From Rosellinia necatrix (lineage: Eukaryota > Ascomycota > Sordariomycetes > Xylariales > Xylariaceae): a DNA stretch of 64,000 nucleotides. This document shows positions 24,217-35,528 of the stretch, piece after piece; the first letter of the stretch is position 1; each line of letters begins with the position of its first letter. A program made the position numbers and the translations under genes. The notes under the pieces are model-generated. The model ran no database searches. It saw only the letters and a program-made list of their open reading frames with translations, and was not told where the DNA came from. The stretch covers positions 3,906,001 through 3,970,000 of the forward strand of contig JAGYVD010000001.1 in assembly GCA_021209875.1 (NCBI GenBank), written 5' to 3'.

Positions 24217-27200
24217 ATGCTGCCCGTGGTACCCGTCATGGCAGAGGGCTTCACCCATCAATACATTCCAGCTGGATGCCTCCTTCTCCGCATTTACCAG
24301 GTTCTCACACCGTTAGCCACGGCCGTCCCGGTTCCATCCCGGCAATGGCTTTTCTTCTGCCGGAAGTCCGATGACCTGCCTGTATCTCTGGCCCTACCGG
24401 ACCAACTTCAAGATGCGCTTCTTACATCAGCTGCTCTTGCACCGTTCAGTTTGCTCTGGGCCCAGGGGTGGATACAAATGGCTTACGCTTCCCAACCAGC
24501 CTCGGCTGACCCCCAGGTCGCTGGAAGAGTCCGCGTGTACCTCCTCCCTCACGATGTCAAGAGGAACACAAATGGCTCACGGCATGGATTAGTCAAACCG
24601 ATGTCCGCTCTCCTTCGCCAATTGGAGTACTCCCGAGAATGTTGGCAGGGGATAGATGTTTACACACCCCAGCGTGAGCCCCGACCACAACGGGATGATG
24701 GGTCTAGTGCGTTGAGCGAATCTGATGGCTCGCTTCTTGACCTATTCAACCAGGTTCCATCTCCTAACCCCTACCCGGAGACAGCATCAGACCCCGATCT
24801 TCGATGGGCTATGCAATGCCTTTTAGAGAGCCAAGTATCTGGCTTAACCACGACCCTCTACCCCTATCAAGGTAGATCGGCCGCGGAAATGCTTCGGCGA
24901 GAACTAGACCCGGGCCGGGTCATAGATCCCCGACTTCGTTCTGTACTTGACCAGGCCGGCCAAGCCTGGTACTGTGACGACGTCTCTGGCCTCGTTCTGA
25001 AGGAGCCGAGGTTTTATGACGGGGCTCGGGGTGGAATCCTAGCTGAAGAAATGGGCACGGGGAAAACACTGGTGTGTCTCGCCTTGATTTTGAGCACGAA
25101 GTCTGAGCCTTCAAAACCTCCAGAGCCATTTATTGCCGAAACGCCTCCACGCCAAGGCATGGGAAGCTTGATGGATATGGCGGCGGCAGCAGCAAATAAG
25201 CATTCAGCAGCAGTACGCATTCTTAGGTCTTCTATTCTTTATTATCATGGCAAATCTCAACTTTTGCTCCAACATGCCTCTACATGCCCTTGAGCCCCCT
25301 TTTTCAACCCGAGAATGAATTATTATGTATTTTGAATGTGGTTTTTCTAACACTTAAATTTTGTTAGTGGAAGCCTTATTTTGAGGCATGTGCCGCACAG
25401 CTCGGTTATGATTACCAGAACTGCATCGGGGCGTTAACGAGACCTGAAAACCGAGCTTTTTATAAGGCTAAGAATACTTTCGTCGAACCCCGTCGGAGCA
25501 ATCGAAATACGCCCCGCATAATCCAATCGAAGGAAGTCTTCCTCAGCCACCTAACTCTCATCATTACCCCCGGTAATCTTGTCAAGCAATGGCAGAATGA
25601 GATCAAGAAGCATACTGAAGGCCTCAATGTCTTGGTGCTTGTTAACCATGATCGCATCCCTTCAATCCCTGAACTTTTATTTTACGATGTGATTCTCTTC
25701 TCGGAAACGCGGTTCGATCGCATCCAAAAGGAACGGCATATTGGCGAAGGTGCCTTGCTGGATACCGACTGCCCACTGGAACGGATACATTTCAAGCGGT
25801 GTATCATTGACGAGGGGCATAAGTTAGGAAATGGAAGCCGGTCTTGGAAGAGTGACGTAATGAGGGTTATCGACCGTCTTGAGATTTCCGCCCGTTGGGT
25901 GGTAACTGGAACCCCATCACGTGGCTTATACGGCGTGCAATCCCAAGAGGCGACGGAAATAAAAAACCCGGGCGATCATAATAACCCACAAGACCCCAAT
26001 ACTGAAGCCATGATGAAACAAGAACGAGAGGATCTTCAGCGTATTGGCAATCTTGCTGCCAAGTATCTCAAGGTGCGACCCTGGGCCAACGTCAAAAATG
26101 AGATAGGTGACAGTGTAGCCGACTGGGGTGTTTACGTCAAAGCGTATAAACGAAAGGATTGCCTGGTTAAAACACTCAACTCGTTACTTATCCGTCATAG
26201 GCTTGCCGACGTAAGCACATTGCTACCCCCCGTCAACGAAAAAATCATAATCTTGGATGGCTCTTTTCAAGATCAATTGTCCCTCAACCTGTTTTCGATG
26301 ATGATCATTTTCAACTCCGTGCAATCTCAGAGAACTGATATGGACTACTTTTTCCACGACCGGCAAAGGAGGAGTCTTGTTCAACTCGTGAAGAACTTGA
26401 GACAGGCGAGCTTTTTTGGAGGTGTATTCTTTTCTACCGAAGATATTACTAAAGCCGTGGACACCGCTGAGAAGTTTTTAGAGAAAAAGGCGATCCCTAT
26501 TAGCTTTGAAGATGAGGAGCTTCTTAAGCAGGCTATCGAATTCGGAAAAGCGGTGGCGAAGAACAATCTTAAAGACGTCAGCAACCGTTTTCATTCAATA
26601 CCTATTTACATACAGGATTTCCCTGGTGGCAGGGGGGAATTTTGGTCCCTTGACGGCCGAGAAACTCGGGAAGGGCTCATATGTACTGATGCGGGGCTGA
26701 TACACTCACTTCAAAATTTCTTGAACCCATGCCTTGATGCCCCGACATCTCTTCAACGTATGATTGATGGTGGTAGTTTGGATCAACAGGGGATCGCCGA
26801 ACGATCACAGGCACTAGCGGCAGCGACACCTGATGCTGTCGGTGGCATAACAGGTCAAACTCCCCAGACAGTCGCACTGGCTGGTAATACACTATTAGGC
26901 GGTGACTACCATACCGCACCAAAAACAACGCATCTCTTGGGTTCAGCGTCCAACGGTGTTGGGGCGCAACTCTACGCTGGCGTTGGCCCGGCTGACGACA
27001 TTGAAGTTGCTGAACCTCTTTCGAAAACGAGGATTATTTCTACTGTTTCTGCGAAACTCTCATATCTAATTGACTCTATAGTCAAGTACCAAGATAGCGA
27101 GCAGATCCTGATTTTTTACGATAACGACAATGTGGCTTTCTACCTTGCTAGTGTTCTTGAGATCGTAAGTAACGCCCTCTGCTTCATGATGTCGCCATTA

Positions 27201-27916
27201 ACGCTCTGTGGCAGCTTCAAATCCAGCATCTTATATACTCAAGAGCCGGCCTAAGTGCGGAGAGACGAGCACAATACGTAGCTACTTTCACGGACAGCCC
27301 TAAATTTCGCGTATTATTGATGGATATCAGTCAGGCCGCATTTGGCCTCGACATGCGTAGTGCTTCACGAATATACTTCATCTCGCCGGTACTGAATCCG
27401 CAAGTCGTAGCTCAAGCGATCGGAAGAGCCCGTCGGATCAGCCAGAAAAAAACCGTTTCAGTAGAGACACTGGTGTTACGAAACAGTATCGAAGAAGTTA
27501 TGATAGACCGCCGACAGCATATGACACAGGCGGAGCACAGGAGGATCAAAAATGTTCTGGATGATGGAAAGATTAAAGAATGGATTCGAAGACCCAAAAT
27601 CCACCCGATGAATGATGTAAGTGGGGGCCTAGAACAGACTGCCCGGCTGGCGTCCCCTCAGTATGTGTTCGGCAGAGGCTTTGGGCGGGCGCACGATCCG
27701 GACGAAGGGTTGATAATGAATAGTCCAGCGGACAAGAAGAGTAGCAGTATCCCCGCAATAGCGCAAATGTCTTTCAAACTAGGTGGAGGGCTCAAGCGGA
27801 CGGGAGGCTGCGGTCAAACGGAATCCACAAGTAGCAAGACTCTTGATGGTGTAGAAGCCACTGAACGCCCAAGGAAGCGTCAAGCACGGGTTGATTGGGT
27901 CGACCAAGAAGTATAG
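24217..27916 (+). CDS. SNF2-family ATPase/helicase (RAD5/RAD16-like)
   Basis: Predicted nuclear DNA-dependent ATPase, 1164 residues. Exons are 24217-25212, 25368-27164 and 27215-27916; introns are 155 and 50 nt. The ATG at 24217 is the first in frame; a second at 24238 is also possible. Motif I is GGILAEEMGTGKT (272-284, Lys283). Motif Ia lies near LTLIITPGNLVKQW, motif II is DEGH (480-483) and motif III is VVTGTPSRGLYG. In the second lobe, ILIFYDNDN, VLLMDISQAAFGLDM and QAIGRARR (998-1005, motif VI) are clear. The stretch between the lobes (about residues 590-850) is long and poorly conserved. The C-terminus is basic. I see no RING or HIRAN domain, so a full Rad5 orthologue is unlikely. Family members remodel chromatin or act in DNA repair; the specific role here is unknown. 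Confidence 0.87.
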
Positions 27917-29619
27917 CGATCTCCAACATCAGTTTCTGTGAAGGGGAGAGGGTGATGCCCGCAGCCTACAAGTTGGCATTTTCTTCCCAACTGGGAAGGT
28001 TTCATCATCTTCATATTTCACTACCCCTCCCCAAACAGAGAGTTTCATGTCACCTAACGTGGGTTGATTACATGCAGAACACGCGCCCACCCTGGACCCC
28101 GGTAGCTTTACATTGTGCATATTAAACGTAGGTGTCACGTTCCCTGTACATCCATAGGTGTGTGTTGTTAATGCGTGCCACTTAGTAACATATATACTCT
28201 TGTGCCGAGTTCTCGGTCAAAATATGAACTTCTCCCTGGGGTTCTTTTTACAGGTCTGCCGACCGGATTGATTTATGACTTGACCCCGGCCTCACGGTCA
28301 CCCCTCCGGCATGGGGTAAGGCGACTAAGCCTTCTAAACTCGTCGTGCTTGCACCCGTTATCAGCGTTACGAGCAACGGTGGTAGCCTAATGACTCTTCC
28401 ATCCATGTCGGATTATCCTGTGACCGTTCGGTTACTTTCATAGACTCATTCGGACTTTGTGAGTCTGAGGAACTCATGAGACTCTACGTGAAGGCCGTAT
28501 GTATAGATGCGCGTCGCATCAACATGACCTACGTCACAAGGACGATACACCCGCGCGTAACGAGATCGTCAATCGAGATCGTGGCCGGGGCGCTTATTGT
28601 CGAGACCCTGATCTCCCGATCTCGGCAATGGCCACTGGCACTGGCTTTTTGTCTTCCTTGTATTAATCATTTCTAGTAGGGGCAGCCGGATCTGTATTTA
28701 CCGGGCGGTATAATGGTACGGAATATGCACCAATCTCTGGCAGTGGGGGGACACGGTAGATTTATTTACCTCAGCTGAAATATGGTGGCAGAGGTGAGAT
28801 GTGAGATGCCATACTATCCAACCTGATACCTAGTCGGTGTCGTGAGCGGGCGTGGTCTTGGCAACGCCAACACCACTCATTGGCCTTCGTCAAGGCGCCA
28901 TCACCGCTTCGGGATAACCTCCACGCAGGCTCCGCCACGCGTTGCAGATGAAGACAACCGCCCCCGACCCTGTCTTGCCGGGAACCAACAAATCAGCACG
29001 TCTGAGCCGCAGCAGCGATTCCCATCATGCGTTGTCTTTGCTGATGGTGACTTATGTAGTCGCAGTACCGAGTCCAATGCCGTGCATTTGCTGTGTATGT
29101 ATTCCGGACTTAGATTAGGTGAGAGGAGGGACATACTTGTAGAGAGAGCGAGGGGGGCCCCCTTCGCCAGAGCTTTGGTTTGCTGCGTGGGTGTCTGGCT
29201 GAGACATCCTATAATTAGGACCCAGACTTCGAAGCTGCCCTCTGACGGCAGGTTTCACTCTTCGGGGTCTGGCCTTGTCCATAAATCACATCTCACTTTG
29301 ATATATTGGGGCTACCACCCGCGTCTCAGTGGCTTCAACTCGATCCTAGCCGACTTGATACCCTTTTCGACACCGACAGTACAACTCGTCCCATCGAAGA
29401 CCAGACCGCTGCCTGCCGCCTGAAAAGCTGTGTCTGCCTCTCGACACTCGACTTCCTAGCAATACCGACAACCACACCCGAGCTAGGGAGAAGAGCCCCT
29501 CATAGGCGAGCGGGCGTGCGATTGAAATCAGGGACGGCTGAAACAAACAAACTCCCCGCCGGGCTTGCTTGCACGGCGACGAGATCCTGACCCTTAGCGC
29601 CGAGCGGGCTCACGCGACA

Positions 29620-29957
29620 ATGGTTGAGAGTGTATCAATTACGTGCACGGATGATATCGCCCGTCCGACGATGGAATCCTCGCCTTATCCCGAAGCGTCT
29701 TGGCGGACATCGACGGTGTATACTCGCATCTTTCGTCGCCGACCAGAGGGCCGCAAGGTGAGGGAGAGGAGCTCACTTCCAGACCCGGAGTCAGCGCTGG
29801 CGCGGGCGGAACCACCCTCAGCACCAGCATCAGCCCCAACTTCAGGGCACCGAGTCAGCTCTCAGGCGCCAACAACCAGGTACGGCAGAGAGGAATTCGT
29901 CCCTCCAGCTCACCACGCCTTCCGGGCGCAAGCCGTCCGCTCCAACCCGAATATATC
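29620..29957 (+). other. Coding-like segment, possible first exon of the F-box gene or of an unrecognised gene
   Basis: ATG at 29620 sits in ACAATGG and opens a frame that reaches a strong donor (GTGAGT at 29958) in phase 2, which is the phase needed by the acceptor at 31517. That would make a 1560-nt intron, very long for this genome. A second frame over 29654-29957 gives a more natural protein (with LALSRSVLADIDG, HLSSPTRGPQGEGEE and RPSSSPRLPGASRPLQ) but has no ATG and ends at the same donor in phase 0. The two readings cannot both be right and neither is proven. Confidence 0.3.
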
Positions 29958-30686
29958 GTGAGTGGACCATCTAATTTTTTTATGCCCTAAAATAAAATTT
30001 CCGAGTTGAGGCGGAAAATACGGCCTTATCAGTTCCAGAATTGGCCATGACGGCGCTAGTCTCTTGATCCGAGGTTGAGGATCTCCAACGAACAAGTATT
30101 TTCGTCTGAAGCTCACACCAAGACCACAACATGGGAGACTAGGTTACTTTACTATACATATATTACCTACCTACTCGGTTAAGACCCCCCGCTTCCTCCG
30201 ACCTTTTTTTTTTTTCTTCCTCTTGCAAGTAACTATATGCTGTATGCGTTGTGTACATACATATATAATTTACTGCTATTTCAATTCTCGTGTACAGTGC
30301 TGCCTTCGCCTCTTATACATCCCAGTCGATTACCCAATGCGGGTGCCCTGCACTTCAGCACACGGCGGTCCGGGTGCTGGGCTTGGATCGAATTGGTCGA
30401 GAATCTGGTCATCCCAAGCCTGTAAACGGACACCAAGCAGGGCACTAAGCGGGGCCCTAAGCGAAACTAGGTTTTCCAAGCTTGTCCGTTCAGGGGCTTA
30501 ATTTCCACCCTGCAGCACTACGCGAGCAGCCTCGCGCCATGAGCCGCTAAGCCGATTCAAGTGGATACTAGTATGTACGAAGTGGCTCCACGAAGAGATA
30601 CCATGTAGCGTACTCTGCAATGTACACTACAACGAAGATGCCACAAATAGGTCCCATGAATTAAGTACATACCCCAGACCAAAATG

Positions 30687-30707
30687 GCGTCAAGCGTCAA
30701 GCGTCAA
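30687..30707 (+). repeat. Three copies of GCGTCAA
   Basis: Exact 7-bp unit repeated three times head to tail. Confidence 0.9.
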
Positions 30708-30836
30708 GCTTTGTACCGTACACACCCCTACAGTACCAACATAGTGCAGCGTGTACCTGACAAGGTAGCACCACGCACCACTGCACCCACTGCACCACTG
30801 CACCACGCACCACATACAACGCACAACGTACTACCT

Positions 30837-30860
30837 GCTTGTACGCTTGTACGCTTGTAC
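30837..30860 (+). repeat. Three copies of GCTTGTAC
   Basis: Exact 8-bp unit repeated three times, 130 nt after the GCGTCAA repeat. A degenerate CACTGCACC-type repeat lies between them (30777-30812). Confidence 0.9.
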
Positions 30861-30990
30861 ACCGCACTATACTTGTACACTATGGATGGTGGTTTATGTT
30901 ATGCTTAGTACACCACATTCATTACATTACCTACTTTTGTCTTCAGGTCTTTGTCTGGCTTCGTGAAGCGAGTGCCCACTCCCGAGTCCC

Positions 30991-31020
30991 GAACTGTCCT
31001 GAACTGTCCTGAACTGTCCT
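30991..31020 (+). repeat. Three copies of GAACTGTCCT
   Basis: Exact 10-bp unit repeated three times. Confidence 0.92.
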
Positions 31021-31283
31021 GATCCAGCATGTTCATATGTTCTTCTTCCAGTTCGAATTACACTCCTTGCACCCACTTGCTTTGTTACGCGTGACAAACC
31101 CTTGCAGACGTTGGAAAACGTGAAGCAAGCAAGCAAGCAACCAACGGCTGGAACTGGTCGAAGTGACATCGTCCCATCCCATAATTATCAACCTGCCATC
31201 TCTACTACACTACAATACAGTACCCCAGGCAGTGTGCGGTATACCTGCTACATACAAGTACCTACTGTCTACTCAAGATACCC

Positions 31284-31286
<3 letters not shown>

Positions 31287-31320
<34 letters not shown>
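31287..31320 (+). repeat. (AG)17 dinucleotide microsatellite
   Basis: Uninterrupted AG repeat upstream of the F-box gene's 3' splice site, inside the presumed leader or first intron. Confidence 0.95.
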
Positions 31321-31327
<7 letters not shown>

Positions 31328-31517
31328 CATACACTTCTTGTACCGGTCTGCAAAGACTCGCCGGCCTCTTTGCCATCTCGTTTTTGATTCTCTATCCAAA
31401 CCAACGCCGATCTTCACCTTTGATCTCCCGACCTTGATAGCCTTACAGTGTCTACTGTGTACCTCTTCCCTGTCGGACGTTGAGCTAACCTCCTTTTATT
31501 TTATCGGGACCTTTCAG

Positions 31518-33869
31518 ACCGGTCCACCACCACCAGCGGTCTCGCTCTGCAAGCGCTGCCTTCTACCGACCCGGATATGAAGACAACCTGTTGAAGCCAT
31601 TCCCCTTGCGCCCTCCTGTCACCGGCCACCATCCGAGGACACCCGTACATGGCCCCAGGAGTTCTGCCTACTATTCCGAACCCTATTCTCGCCACGGTTT
31701 TCCGGGCGCCGATTCTGCCGTGGGGATGAACCGCTCGGCTTACGACATAACGGGACCGCCACACGCCCAAAATGCCCAACGGTCGAGCAAAATGTCCTCG
31801 GCAATGATGGGCAACTATGCCCAGATTGACCCTAAACCCACGACGTACCAACGGCGAGGCTCTACCAGCTCAAGCGTGACGAGCTCCATTGGGTCTAAAG
31901 ACACCTTCGACGCCATCCTGGCATCCCCCGCTAGTAGCATGACGAGTTTCGACTCATGGCAATCAACCTCTCGAAAACTAGACCACGGATGGCAACGGCC
32001 CACGCCGATAAAGCAATACAGACGGAGGAGGGAGCAGGGCGAACTGTTTGCCGCCCTCCCGGAGGAAGTCTTGAGTCTTATCCTACAAAGGCTGAAGAAA
32101 TCGCACCTAAAGGCCGGTACCGCTAGCTGTGCCACTTGCATGATGAGGGACCTGTGCTCCGTTGCAGCATCTGCCAAGAAGTTACTGAAGGTGGCGCGGG
32201 TTGCATTGTATGTTCCCCCAGCATTGCGGGCAGATGTGTGAGACTAATTCGACGATTCAGGTACGAGGACATTCAACTCATCGGGGCGGATTCGCAAACA
32301 CAGAAGAAACGCCTAAAGATCAGTTACGGATCTCGTCTGGTCCTTCTGCGGCGTACGTTGAGATCTAACCCTGGAATCGCCATTCTCGTCCGCAGTCTGA
32401 AGGCGCCTGCTGTTCCCCAGGGTGTCCAGGTCGACTTATACCAAAACCTAATCGCTTCCGTCATCATGGCCTGCCCGAACTTTGAAGGATTAGTAGGGCC
32501 TCACCAAAACTACGACTTCTCCTTTAGCCGTCTATTTCACGCATTGTCGACGCGAGAGCAACTCAGGGAGATCCACTGGACGCTCGAGGCACCAAAGACG
32601 CAGCAGAGGAAGCGTGGGATGTCGAATGCCACGCCCATGCGGAATACGGGCACTCCGGACTACCACGAGGCGCCGGGTGATTTGCGGCCAGACCAGAGTA
32701 CCGAGTTCAGAGAGCTTCATACGAACTGGGTGAATCTAACAACGCTCTCAATCCACTGCCTGCCGGGGGCCACCCTTACACCTGTCTCACTACTACCGGG
32801 CATATTAGCAGACGTATCATCTCTTCAGCACCTGCATTTATCCCACCTCCCATTCATGGCGTTCAACGACGCCAACCTTTTATCACTGCCTGATTTATAT
32901 ACTCTTACCTTATCGCATCTTCCGGGGATTTCCAGCGCAGGCCTTTCCTCATTCGCGAGGCGTCCTTCAAGTCGGTCGATTCGCAAACTTACCCTACTCC
33001 ACCTGGACATAGACTCTCTTCCCGCCATCGCCCAGGTCCTCTCGCATCTCAGCTCCTTAGAGACGTTCACACTCGTACAAACACTGACACCCATACTTAC
33101 CGAGGGCGAAATGATCTGGCTTTTCCCATACCTCGCGTCAGCGACCCTTACAAAGTTACATTGGGACATTCCCAGTTTTGCGACCACGGCTAACATTGCG
33201 GACTCGATTCTGGCCAAGAGTATCGTTGCACATGGCTTTCCGGCTTTGCGCACGTTGCGGGCGCCTGCCGACCCCGAAGGCCTCTTCCAGAATCTTTGCA
33301 AACCCATCGAGAGGGTCGACTTGGCTACCGATAGGTATCGCGGGCTCATAGCCAAGGCTGGTTCATCACGCCCCAAGAGCCCGCCGGCCACCCCGACGAC
33401 GCCGAGGACCCCCCGAACACCTGGTAGCGATACCACTAAGTCCCCATTTGGACTCAAATTCCCCATGGACGACCAGCTTTTCCCCTCCAAAGTGTCCAGC
33501 AATCTTACAAGCGCCCGGCTCGAGGCACAACACCGGCTCGAGGCGGCTCATGATGAACCACGATTTACGTTTAACCTTGTGGACGAAGGCGGTAGGATTA
33601 TCGAAACGAAAAAGATGGCCGGTTTCATGGGCACAATTGGTTCGCGCATCAACTACTGCCTGATGCCCGATATTGGGGCGGCGGACGAGAATGGTGGGCT
33701 CGTTGAAATTTCCGATGTGCTAGGCGATGGCGGTGAGAACCTCAAAGACGGCAACCGGGAGGGATGCACCGGTCGCTGGAACACGTACAGTGGCGTCGTG
33801 ACCGACAAGAAGGACCGTGAGCGCTGGTGGCACACGGAACGCGGTAGATGGAGATCCGTTGAGCTCTGA
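31518..33869 (+). CDS. F-box / leucine-rich-region protein (5' exon not resolved)
   Basis: Exons are 31518-32207 and 32261-33869 (53-nt intron). A CTTTCAG acceptor precedes 31518, and the reading from there (PVHHHQRSRSASAAFYRPGY) looks coding but has no ATG before 31726, so an upstream exon is expected. If none exists, the ATG at 31726 would start the protein. The F-box is ELFAALPEEVLSLILQRLKK followed by two CxxC pairs (SCATCMMRDLC) and LYEDIQL across the splice junction. The middle contains degenerate leucine-rich repeats (LTTLSIHCLP, LQHLHLSHLP, LYTLTLSHLP, IRKLTLLHLDI). A Pro/Thr-rich linker (PPATPTTPRTPRTPG) leads to a C-terminal region ending RWWHTERGRWRSVEL. F-box proteins recruit substrates to SCF ubiquitin ligases through Skp1. 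The substrate is unknown. Confidence 0.85.
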
Positions 33870-34548
33870 AGGGGCATATAACGAATAAAGGACACGAATG
33901 GTAATTGGAATAATCCAATAATGATATGGTAATATAATGCAGCTGCAATCCAGGAGGGTTCAGATGACGGCGGGACGACGACAGCGGATGATAATTTTTT
34001 AAACTTCGATGCATTTTGTTTTATGCTCGCAAGGGGGAAAAAGGCGGGTTTAATGATAGAGGAAGGGCATAGCCAGCTACATTTTATTTATTCACGGCTG
34101 CAGTATATACTGATTAGAATACCCCGGCAGACAATTCAGGTACCCGGTTGGAGGATTTGTAGGAGAACAGCATTTTATCTTTGATTTTAAACTCTTGTAC
34201 ATTGTATATAGGTGAAACACACTTTGTTTAAGGCAGCTGAATCCGAGCATCGGTGTTAAAGGCGCGTTTCGGGTATTGGCGGGTCTACGCAAGTAGCTCG
34301 GTATTCATTCGACGTCATAGCCCGAGCCGAGACAAAAAAGCTCCTATCACGGCTGAAGGTTGGATACTTACCTTTTAGATAGAAATAACAATTTTCCGAA
34401 CCCTTTAAGAATCCCGGATTTACCCAACGCCAAACATCCTTCTCGCAACCTCCCCTGTACGATCTCTCGTGGCCGTGGTTATTCACTGCTGCTCGATATT
34501 AAAAACCTAGCGGAGGGAATTGAAAGACCAGGAAAAAAAAAAAAAAAT
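33870..34548. other. Spacer between the F-box gene and Jac1
   Basis: AT-rich 3' flank followed by the Jac1 promoter and leader. The leader ends in an A15 tract (34533-34547) one base before the Jac1 ATG. No gene seen. Confidence 0.6.
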
Positions 34549-35460
34549 ATGCGGCCATCGATATTTCCTACAAGGCAGGCGAGCCGTGTCTGCGCCTTTT
34601 GCCGGCAACATTGTCAGCGACAGCCCATCTCGACAACACGCAACTTGCACGCCTCCTCCTCCTCCTCCTCCTCCTCCCCCATACAACAACAACGTCCAGT
34701 TCTAATAAATTCGGCCCTCGCCCCGCCATCCCCGAACCAGCCACCCCACCACCTTCACCATCGCCCGCGGAGCACGACGAGGCGATCACTCACCACTACC
34801 ACCACTACTACCACCAGCACCACCACCTCCACCCGCAGTGGACAAGCAGACGCAGACGCAGACGCAAAAGCCAGCACAGAATCAGAGAACGACACCGCGA
34901 CAGAACCAGCACCACCGCCACCACCACCGCAGACGCACTACGAGCTATTCCCCAAGACGCTGGGCGCGGGGCCGCCGCCGTCGGGGCCGTTCGCGATCGA
35001 CGTGCGGGCGCTGCGGCGGGAGTTCCTGGCGCTGCAGGCGGGGGCGCACCCGGACCTGCACCCGGCGTCGGAGCGGGACACGGCGCAGGCGGCGTCGGCG
35101 CGGCTCAACGGCGCCTTCCGCACGCTCTCGGACCCGCTGCGGCGCGCGCGGTACGTGCTCGCGCTGCGCGGCGCCGACGTGGGCGAGACGGCGCGCGTCG
35201 AGGACGACGCGGGCCTGCTGACGGCCGTCATGGAGGCGCGCGAGGCGATCGAGGACGCCGAGATGGAGGAGGACCTCGACGGCCTGCGCGAGGCGAACGA
35301 GGGCCGCATCCGGGGCTGCGTCGACAGGCTCGCGGACCTGTTCGCGCGCGACGAGATCGAGGCCGCGAGGGAGGAGGTGGTCAGGTTGCGGTACTGGGTT
35401 AATGTGCGCGAGGGCATCGATGGCTGGGAGAGAGGGGGGAAGGTCGTGTTGGGGCATTAG
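34549..35460 (+). CDS. JAC1: Mitochondrial Fe-S cluster co-chaperone Jac1/HscB
   Basis: J-type co-chaperone that brings the scaffold Isu1 to the Hsp70 Ssq1 for Fe-S cluster transfer in the mitochondrial matrix. Intronless, 303 residues. The N-terminus is Arg-rich without acidic residues (RPSIFPTRQASRVCAFCRQH), as in a mitochondrial presequence, and contains a CxxC. Residues 36-128 are low complexity: Ser, Thr, Asp-Ala and Pro runs encoded by microsatellites. The J domain starts at HYELFPKTLG (130-139), carries HPD at 167-169 and continues LNGAFRTLSDPLRRARYVL. The HscB C-terminal domain follows (LLTAVMEAREAIEDAE to the end). The length is normal for fungal Jac1 apart from the long linker. Third positions are strongly G/C from about 34930 on, unlike the 5' third. 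Confidence 0.92.
   Translation: MRPSIFPTRQASRVCAFCRQHCQRQPISTTRNLHASSSSSSSSPIQQQRPVLINSALAPPSPNQPPHHLHHRPRSTTRRSLTTTTTTTTSTTTSTRSGQADADADAKASTESENDTATEPAPPPPPPQTHYELFPKTLGAGPPPSGPFAIDVRALRREFLALQAGAHPDLHPASERDTAQAASARLNGAFRTLSDPLRRARYVLALRGADVGETARVEDDAGLLTAVMEAREAIEDAEMEEDLDGLREANEGRIRGCVDRLADLFARDEIEAAREEVVRLRYWVNVREGIDGWERGGKVVLGH
34650..34678 (+). repeat. (CCT)n trinucleotide repeat inside Jac1
   Basis: Encodes the polyserine run after the mitochondrial presequence, a likely length-variable site. Confidence 0.9.
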
Positions 35461-35466
35461 GTGGGA

Positions 35467-35528
35467 TGAAGAAGAAGAGGAGGAGGAGGAGGAGGAGGAA
35501 GTGGTGGTGGTGGTGGTGGTGGTGGTGG
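35467..35528 (+). repeat. (GAA/GAG)n followed by (GTG)n
   Basis: Two abutting trinucleotide runs in the 3' flank of Jac1. They lie outside the coding sequence. Confidence 0.9.

Larger units (their letters stand above)
27917..31517. other. 3.6-kb region upstream of the F-box gene with coding-like and repeat-rich parts
   Basis: 27917-29300 shows no supported gene. 29620-29957 is coding-like in two frames (separate entry). From 30687 to 31320 there is a run of different small tandem repeats. A branch-point-like GAGCTAACC lies about 30 nt before the acceptor at 31516-31517. The first exon of the F-box gene and its promoter must lie somewhere here. Confidence 0.5.

Noticed and set aside
28842..29423. 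193-codon plus-strand frame upstream of the F-box gene
   Set aside because: Begins with GTG, no motif, and composition resembles non-coding leader.
34599..35402. 267-codon frame overlapping Jac1, and minus-strand frames there
   Set aside because: Composition-driven shadows; the Jac1 frame carries HPD and the HscB C-terminal domain.
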